A stretch of DNA of 64,000 bases from Pyrrhoderma lamaoense. Its lineage: Eukaryota; Basidiomycota; Agaricomycetes; Hymenochaetales; Hymenochaetaceae. The notes under the pieces were generated by a model. It was not told where the DNA came from, ran no database searches, and saw only the letters and a list, made by a program, of their open reading frames with translations. A program made the translations under genes and the position numbers. Where the stretch lies: assembly GCA_002794735.1 (NCBI GenBank), contig NBAZ01000024.1:161459-225458 (forward strand), given 5' to 3'. Below, piece after piece: positions 56,476-64,000 of the stretch (position 1 is the first letter of the stretch; every line of letters begins with the position of its first letter).

Positions 56476-59400
56476 TACAAAGGGGACTAAACCAAATGGG
56501 GAAAGATGGCCATGGAGAATGATGGAAGGTGGTAGAACATGGTGGAATGTTCTAGAATGTTCTGGAAGGTCTCAGAATGTTTTAGAACAGATGAGTAAGC
56601 AGTGTAGATAAGAGAGAGGTAAGATAAGATGAGATGCTTAATAAGACAGCTGAGTCATATGATGAGTCAGTGCTTAGTAAGCGACTTATGTAAGCATATT
56701 ATGTAAGTGATTAGATAAGCATGCTGACTAAGCTAATTAGATAAGATGCTTAGGTAATAATGATTAGGTAAGCAGTTTATGTAAGATGATTAGATAATCC
56801 ACTTATGTAAGATGCTTATGTAAGTGCTTAGTCAGCTTATGTAAACTGCTTAGTAAGCAAAAAAGCGAAAATAGACTTGGTTTCATAACACTAAGTGGTT
56901 GAATGAAAATAGTAGAGAGATGTAGAGAGAAGTGGCACGGCTTATAAAGGCATTGCCTTGGAACGTGCTAGAGTATAACTTATATAATATAACCTATGTA
57001 ATCCATTTTTTCTATGTGAACCTCATTAAGCTTGACAAAAGTATTTCTAGGCAATCTAGGTAGATTAGTATTATTTGCTTTTTAATTTGGTGTCTACACA
57101 GATCAACATAGAGGATCTTGATAGACCTAGAAATACTTTATTGGACTTTTTCACACAGGTAATCTTTTAAGATCTTATAAGATGACTTTATCGACTTTAC
57201 AAAGGTAATCTAAGTTGACCTTTTAGGCAATTGAAAATTAATAAACTAGCTATGGTCGGCTAAGTAATTGCTGACATGCCGTGTATCGACCCGTCTTGTA
57301 ATCCCGCGGCGAAGTGATTTTCGTCGGGTGAAAGCGCGACTGAGTATACCAAACCAGACTGTTCTAATGGCCCTTTGATCAATTCACCGCTCTCCGTATT
57401 CCACACACAGACTGTTTTATCAAGTGCGCCGGAGACAAGATGCTTTCCTGTTTTCGGTGAAATCGCAATTGCTGTTATTATCATCTTGTGTCCCTTGAAC
57501 TCTACGTCTGTTAGTGTCCCTCTTTCTACGTCCCAGACCCGGATCGTCCTATCCCAAGACGCAGAGGCGAAGTGCTTACAATCAGGTGCGAATGATACAG
57601 ATGTAACAGGGTATGTATGGCCTTCGAATCTTTTCGGAGGAGCATCGCTGTGTTTTGCATTCCACAGTCTTACTATGCCGTCAAAAGATCCCGACAAAAT
57701 ATGTTTGCCGTCACTAGAGAATGCAACCGAGTACACGCTGCGCATGCCGTCTCCAGAGAATGCTCGCAAAACTCTGCCACTCGACACTTCCCATATACGA
57801 ATCGTGCCTTCCATTGAACCTGAGACAATTTGCTCGTTGTCTGGAGAAAATGACAGAGAGGTGACTGTGTTTACGTGGCCTCTGAATGGGTTGGAGATCA
57901 TCTTTCTGCTTTGTACGTCCCAGACAATGATAGTTCCATCCCGTGATCCTGACGCAAGATAGCGTCCACTGGATGAGAACACAACACTTTTTACTTCACT
58001 TGTATGCCCTCCCCACAGCTCTCCGATTGGTGCACCATTCTCAGCATCCCATAGTCTGACAGTCTTATCATCAGAACCAGATGCTATATATCTCCCGTCT
58101 ACAGAAAACGCGACAGAAGTAATCCTGTCTGAATGGCCAGTAAGTGGGCCATAAGCACTCCCCCTGTAACCGCATTCCACACCCGCACTGTCTTATCCTC
58201 AGACCCCGACGCAATATAATTCCCATCTGCAGAGTATGCAACACTCGCCACTTTATCCGAATGTCCTTGAAGTGGGCAGAGGAGTCGTCTGCCGCTCACT
58301 ACATCCCATATTTCAACAACACCCTTCCTTGATCCCGATGCAATTTGCTCACCATCAGGCGAGTATGAAATAGAATTGACCCAACTACCAACATATATTT
58401 GCCTGGTACATGCCATTTTGGGTTTGTTACCGACATGCTCGACCCGTGTCAGTGATTGCGCTTGCTTAGCGAAGTGCTCAGCGACGATGGAGTCCTCCTT
58501 CATTAATGGGAGGAATGACATGTATAAATGGGGGGTACTTTGAGAGATGGGTTCGATGAATCTGAGGAACTGAGCAATAGCATCTTGGAGAAATTCAGAT
58601 AGTTTTGCGTGCTTATTCTATATAGATATTAGCTTAAACCATGAATTAATTCAGAATCACTTACCCCTATCCAGGTAATGGCACTCTCGAGCGATTGCGA
58701 AAGGAAATCGTATAACGAACCTGTGAGGCTGAGGACCTCGACCCAATACAGTAACCGATTTTTCGCGAATGATTCGAGCTGTTTGCACAGTTCTTCCGAA
58801 TAAGGGGCCCCCCGCAGATGAGAAGCCCAATGACGACAGGCATATAGTAACGAGGAAGAGATATTGCCTTTGACGCGTTCCTCAAGTCGGGGCACGTCCT
58901 TGTTCAGCTTGTGTGATGTTTCCAAATCACAGATGTTGAATCGAAGCCCCTCCATCAATTCGAAGCACCGTAGCGAAATGCGTTCATTATCCCTTTTCCC
59001 GTCAATAAACCACTCCTTTTCACGCGTTTCCTTCGATACCAGATAGTCGTACAGGGAGGTGTGATACAAACGGACTGGTTTATTTGGCTCAAATGCAACT
59101 AGTGAACGTAGCGAGTTGAGAATTCCCCATGTTTTTCCATAACCAAGCCCTAGGAAATTGTTAATCTCCGTCTCCAAGAGTTGTTCTTTGCCGAACATGA
59201 TCAACGAAAATACCCCTGAGAAGTTGGTTATCATAGCCTGGTTCCAGTTCCGGCTGAGAGCGTCCTCGTACAACTTCTCTAGAGATAATGATTTCGTTCG
59301 AACTAAACGCTTTAGTTCGCCTCCCATGTCCCAATAATTGTTTTCGACGAGTCTCACAGCAGTTGAGGCCCATATGAATAACCCATTAGCGGCTTCGCCA

Positions 59401-61628
59401 AGAATTTGCATATTTTCGTCCCACGGCCAGCTCGGTTCTATCATTAACAAATTCCTTTCCTTCAAGTCACCAAGTTTGGTTTGGAAGTACTTCAGGACAT
59501 CACCCCCAGTGTTGTCTGACTCATGATCCAGGTTCATGTGGCGTATTCGCAGTTTATCGAGCTCTCCGGACGAAGCAATGTCCCCCTCTGGTCGACTAGT
59601 GACGAGAAAGCGGTAATTGAGAGGAAGCGTCTGTAGTTTCTCCTTAATCAGTCTGATATATGGCTCCCGTATCTCTCTACTTCCACACTCATCCAAGGCA
59701 TCAAGGACAATGAGGATGGTGTCCTCATTCCTTTCTTCTGTTGTCGCATGGAGTGTGGATTGAATAGCAAGATCTCGAAAGCTCTCTCTGGTGTAGCAGA
59801 GGTTACTTCATTGGCATCGAGTTGAGAATTGAGGGCTTCGGCAGTTGCTTGGCATCGGAGGGCTAGATCGTATGCGATAGTACGGAAAATATATACAGGA
59901 TCGCTTTTATCCCTCAGAAAGTACTGATGTGAACCAAGCTGGCTCTTCCTCTGGTAAATTTCTGCAATTGTCGTAGCGATCGTACTCTTTCCTGTTCCAG
60001 CACAGCCAAGAATGAAGAAAATATTGGGTGCATTTGTATCTTGTACCCAATTCTCTATTTCCTTCAAGACCTCGACACGTGTTCCTTCTAGACAAGGCTG
60101 GCGACCAGTCCTACCCTCGTGCTTTGGTTGAAGCTTTTTTTCGAGTTCTATAGACAAGCATGATGAATCTATGTACATAATGATCGAATGAAACCTGGTA
60201 CGAAGAACTTACTTTCTCTAAGTATCCCGCTGGCTCGATCCCGCGTTTCGTTCCGCGTTTCGATAATGTTCTGTCGCATGAAAGCTGATTCAAGCTCCTT
60301 CTTCAAATTGTCCAATTCAGCTTCAAGATCCTCTATTTCAGATTTCTTATTTTGCATCACTGAACGGACTGATAAAATAGCACGTCAATGAATGGCATAG
60401 GACGCACATGAACCTTTTTGTAACTCACTAAGAAAGCTCTTTTGTGCGTAGTCGTGGATGAGGATGCTGCACTTCTTGATAAACTCGAGGATATTGGCGA
60501 TAGTCAAACGAAGGGAATTGGAAGGACTGTTGAAGACAGAAGTCTCTTTGGTGATCAAGAATAGGTTCATCAGGTTCTTTACAAGGTTCCTGACCCGTTC
60601 ATCAAATTTGGGTTGGGAAGCGAATATCTGCAAGAACTAAGCTTTCTATAACGAGTACGTTGCACCGCAGAACTCACCTTTAAGAACGCTGTCGTTAAGC
60701 ACCATGCCAATTTCACATATGGAATTTCCTGTGAACGGTTCAACCAACGTTAACACACTACCTGTAAACATCTAGTAGTTACTCACGTTTGCAATACTGT
60801 TCCCAAATTCAACAAAAGCAGTGATAGTATAGCCTATTTCCACCAATGATCGACATGCACCACTTTCTGCTATGCGCTTTGCCATATCAAAAATCGCATT
60901 GACGTTATCTGCAAAACTGGCATGATTGGAGGGAGGGATATCAAGCAGGTCTTGAGCAAGATTTAAGAGAAATAATTCAGCGTTCTTCGTTTCATCGGAT
61001 TTTTGGAGGCTCAAGAAGATGGAATGTTGTGATCTAGACTTTGATTGGAGTGTAACGCAAACATCTAGTTCGCAGTAATGAGTGTTTGAATCCATAAATT
61101 AATACATTTATTCAAGTCTTACCTTCTCCACTCTCCCGTAATATATCTTCCAAATAGCATTCTTTACTCCCGACACTAGTATGCACTATCGCCTCTTTCA
61201 TGAGCTCGATTTTGAATCTGGTCCCATTGTTCGAGCATGTACTTGTTGAAAAAACGGTATTGTTAGCTAGACTGAAACGAGCGAGTATGTATATAGCGTA
61301 CATAGGAAACGTCTCATTCCACTGGGGTGGTGATTCATTGACAGATCTCGTTCTATGCTTCTCTTCTCCGTATGTGATTAAAACGTATAGTCTGGGAGTC
61401 CTAGATTTCCCAGGGACAGTTATGTCTGATCGTGATACTAAAGGAAATAGTCAGTCAACCAAGAGCTATATGAAGCACTCGAAACGAACCTCGAAGGGAG
61501 TAAAACTCTGACATAACCCGTTCTCTGATCTGTACTGAGTGAGAGGGGAAGATTTTGGAGTGCGAAAGGTAGAGAGTTGAATGAAGCCTTGAGAAAAGGA
61601 GAAGGTTGGGATATATTATATTAAATTT

Positions 61629-61672
61629 GCCTCAAGGTTGATTCGGTGGAATCACCAGATGATAGTATTTAT
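61629..61672 (-). promoter_or_regulatory. Conserved upstream element, copy 8
   Basis: GCCTCAAGGT at 61629 followed by 'ggaatcaccagatgatagta', 115 bp before the ATG at 61514. Confidence 0.45.
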
Positions 61673-62519
61673 AGAGGAGCTAATTGGAGAGCTGTGATTT
61701 GGACCACGCTGGATAGAATCAAACATGTGGAGGCTAAGCCAGTCCGAGAAGAGCTCAGGTGGCAAATACAGAAGTACAATCACTTCATCTACTACTTCAG
61801 CCTCCCAATGCTCGGCGAAACACAGATGCTCCGTTTCCAGATCAGTTTGCGGAGTATCAGCCGTGAATGCGAGGTATTATGCAGCAGTGGCAACCTAATG
61901 CATATTATCGGCTAGAAGTAAATCTATAAACAGCATGGATGATAGAAGACGCATGTACATGTACATGTTCTTGAGCGCGCAGGCGATAGTTGGGTTCTAT
62001 AAGATTGAACTTGCCTCAAGGCGAGCTCGATAGATATCACTGGTTGACAGTAAATATAGAAAACGGCATGGAAGGTACATGTATATAGCTGCGGTGATTT
62101 GGAACGAACAAGATCCAAGCATGCTGAGGCTAGACCATCATATGAAGGGCCTAGGTGCAATATATTTTAAAGACGGAAGTCCCATAGCTTGCTCCTCGCA
62201 CTCGGAACCACAAAGTTTTCCAAGGTAGTCAAGATGGTATCATCTGAAAGTGAGGATATCCAATTCTTATTCACACAACATGCATATTATTAGCACACAA
62301 GAGTCTTATAGAAACTGTAAGTCTATATTTTTCGATAGCATGGAGGCTGAAGGTCAGTGATTGGCTAGGAGCATCGGAGTTGATCCGTATATCATTGAAT
62401 ACTATCAAGTAATATACACGAAGTACAAGCTTCATGTATGCTTGCTAAGTTGACTTTAAACTTCTGAAACTGTATCTAACTGAATGCACGTAGCAAGCCT
62501 TAGATCTAGCAATCTTGAA

Positions 62520-62762
62520 GATACTTGGTTATCAATCAGAAAATCCGACTTGCGAGAATCTGCATCTATTCACAGAGCTTGTTGTACAGCTCACACTTCC
62601 GAGGAAGACACTTACATATACATATAGATCCGAGGATATTGATTCCTCGGGAGCAGCTATGTCTGATTGTGATATCAAGAAAGAGAAAGAGGGGCTCAGT
62701 CATTGAACAAGGAACTAAATTAGTACTCAAAATGAGTTTTGAATGGTGTAAAAAGATGTCAT
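62520..62762 (-). pseudogene. C2-domain fossil, duplicate of 6627-6856
   Basis: Minus strand starts MTSFYTIQ at 62762 and continues as a decayed C2-like exon. It matches the fossil upstream of copy 1 almost base for base, with the upstream element 98 bp before the start (62860). Confidence 0.55.
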
Positions 62763-63633
62763 AAATTTTACTTCGGTTTGATTGAGCGGACTGGTGCTAT
62801 TTCAAGGTGCGGAGGTCAAGTCTTGAGGAAAGGGAATCGGGGTCTGTAATAATCAGTTTGCCTCAAGGCGAGCTCGATGGGCAACACTTGTTGATGGTGA
62901 AAAATAGAAAGATCTAGGAGTGCGGTGATTTGGATCAGATGATAAAATCAAATTCGCGGAGACTAGGCTGGTCTGAGAGTTGCTCAGGTGATTGTAGTAT
63001 CATCACTTAAAACCCTCAAAACCTTAACAATATGGCACTTCCATTACTTTTAGTGCTACTGAGTGAGATAAACCAAGTACTGGTCGCACGTGCGTCGCTC
63101 CTAGTAGAAGTACTTTTTTCATTTTGATTCGGACTGTCCTCCAAGTGACTCCACTTGAACCGCAATTGGATTCTCTCTCATCAATGGAAGGAACATCATG
63201 CTTGTATGCGGTCTCCTTTAAGCATTTGGAAGAGGTTCAGGTAGTTGTTTGTGTGATGTTTGTCCTGCATCAATGTGAGTTTCAGGCATGAATCAGAAGG
63301 TGTTCAATGGACCGGTAAGACTCATCTTCTCCTCGATCAACAACGTACAGCAATGACTTTCCTCTCTGCATCACTATCAACACAAAGCCTTCTTTATGCA
63401 CAGGAAATGGACAATAGGGTTCTTTTATACGGATGTATGGTGCAGATGGATTGGCTTATTATTTGAATAATTCGTTGATAACAGATACATATTGAGATAA
63501 TGAGATATATTGTAATTCAACGAAGAGTGGTGATTGTAGTACGCTGAATATTCTTCAAAATAGGCTGATCATAGCCACTCATATGTGAGCATAAAACCGT
63601 CATTAAATACAATTAGTGAGTTACAAAGACTTT

Positions 63634-64000
63634 CTAGCTACTACAATCGCATACTCGAATAATAGCCTGCCAGTGCTTCTCATTCTTTACTGGCAGCTTC
63701 AACCACTTCGCGTATCTCATCCTCTGAGCTATACATTCCCAACCCACCTTCAGCCATGACAGCTGTCGCAAAATCACAAGATACTCTCCTGAAATTCTCG
63801 GAGCCAGCCTCACCGATACGGCCCCAACTCTTTCCAGTCGGCACAATTCGAATACTCTCTTCCACGTCCATAAACCCAGCATCCAATACAAGTTGCGCAA
63901 GTCAGTCACCACAGTCAGGCAATAGCTCCATTCTACTGAACAGTGCTCTTGACATTTTCCTTATCTCCGCTGTCTTGTGTAAACTTTGCCAGAAGGGTAG
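63634..64000 (-). pseudogene. SAM-methyltransferase relic, C-terminal part, cut by the window edge
   Basis: Duplicate of the relic at 7682-8594. Minus strand reads LAQLVLDAGFMDVEESIR, GKSWGRIGEAGSENFRRV and EGGLGMYSSEDEIREV in one frame, the C-terminal part of a fungal methyltransferase. A TGA precedes LAQL. The upstream part lies beyond the window. Confidence 0.6.

Larger units (their letters stand above)
53697..57283. mobile_element. CACTA-like DNA transposon, non-autonomous, with captured gene pieces
   Basis: Terminal inverted repeats CACCGCGTGTCAG (left) and CACGGCATGTCAG (right, inverted) match at 11 of 13 positions and start with CAC. The flanking 3-bp duplication TAT (53694-53696, 57284-57286) fits the CACTA/EnSpm superfamily. 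Arms of several hundred bases hold short repeated motifs in both directions (tctagga, cttatgtaag). No transposase is recognisable in the 3.59 kb. The interior carries P450 exons and a Ser/Thr-rich frame. Confidence 0.75.
52819..61514 (-). pseudogene. NLR copy 8, split by a CACTA-like element and carrying three indels
   Basis: Exons (complement): 61490-61514, 61302-61437, 61123-61241, 60787-61064, 60678-60728, 60429-60627, 60213-60368, 58665-60147, then the WD40 exon 57287-58617 plus 52819-53696. The element 53697-57283 interrupts WD40 repeat 9. Joining 57287 to 53696 restores GLQDGSI to QIWNMI in frame. Other lesions are two extra bases near 59753 (before Walker B), one missing base near 58160 (between repeats 2 and 3), and one missing G at 52949-52952 that turns WIPPDL into WIPQTF with a premature stop at 52902. 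The original stop is at 52819-52821. Walker A is GCAGTGKST. Copies 5 and 8 are the most similar pair by eye. Confidence 0.78.
61515..63613. other. Upstream region of copy 8, duplicated from upstream of copy 1
   Basis: Colinear with about 5,590-7,680. Contains upstream-element copies at 61629-61672 (copy 8, 115 bp before its ATG), 62013-62022 and 62860-62869, the C2 fossil at 62520-62762, and a decayed linker fossil near 63,140-63,290. No intact gene. Confidence 0.55.

Noticed and set aside
1..64000. CRISPR arrays, rRNA or tRNA genes
   Set aside because: No regular short repeats with unique spacers, no rRNA blocks, and no cloverleaf found by eye; the only tRNA-like sequence is the primer-binding complement at 34766-34785.

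Overview
This window looks like a fungal nuclear chromosome segment, probably from an agaricomycete basidiomycete. The evidence is short GT-AG introns of 47-64 nt, NACHT-WD40 proteins with the 'DGWLTG...WIPPDLR' C-terminal tail common in that group, a gag-bearing LTR element, and fragments of basidiomycete-type P450 and SAM-methyltransferase genes. Rhizoctonia/Ceratobasidiaceae is only a guess.

The window is dominated by one tandem family on the minus strand: NLR-like (STAND) genes of about 1,550 aa. Each has an N-terminal C2-like domain, an alpha-helical region, a short coiled coil, a NACHT NTPase and 14 WD40 repeats, enough for two seven-bladed propellers. Seven copies keep the full layout. 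Splice-site reading gives the same nine exons in each, with sizes of about 25/136/119/278/51/199/156/1490/2215 nt. Adding up exon lengths modulo 3 separates them. Copies 1 (469-5586) and 4 (24358-29438) are open throughout. Copy 2 (10202-15287) and copy 6 (44577-49709) each have one 1-nt frameshift. Copy 3 (17102-22864) has a solo LTR in an N-terminal exon and a 1-nt frameshift near its C terminus. Copy 5 (31440-40568) has a 4.0 kb retrotransposon in its last exon and a 10-nt deletion. Copy 8 (52819-61514) is split by a CACTA-like transposon and has three small indels. Copy 7 (51109-52202) is a deletion chimera joining Walker B directly to late WD40 repeats. Smaller relics lie at 6627-6856, 7200-7366, 8960-8991, 29880-30030, 42007-42645, 50857-51030 (inverted) and 62520-62762.

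The spaces between genes are themselves repeated. Each full gene carries an upstream element with the palindrome-like core GCCTCAAGGC about 100-115 bp before its ATG, and several 3' flanks are paralogous. The region upstream of copy 1 (about 5.7-8.1 kb) is duplicated upstream of copy 8 (about 61.6-64.0 kb), including a decayed methyltransferase gene. Mobile DNA includes a young gag-only LTR retrotransposon (31542-35545, LTRs differing at one visible base), solo or decayed relatives of its LTR at 9287, 21662, 30318, 41002 and 50114, a 129-bp MITE (43281-43409), and a 3.6 kb CACTA-like element (53697-57283) carrying cytochrome P450 exons.

By analogy with the HET-D/HET-E/HET-R NWD proteins of Podospora, I infer that this is a self/non-self recognition or immune-receptor cluster evolving by duplication, recombination, frameshifting and transposon insertion. 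Nothing in the sequence alone proves that role.
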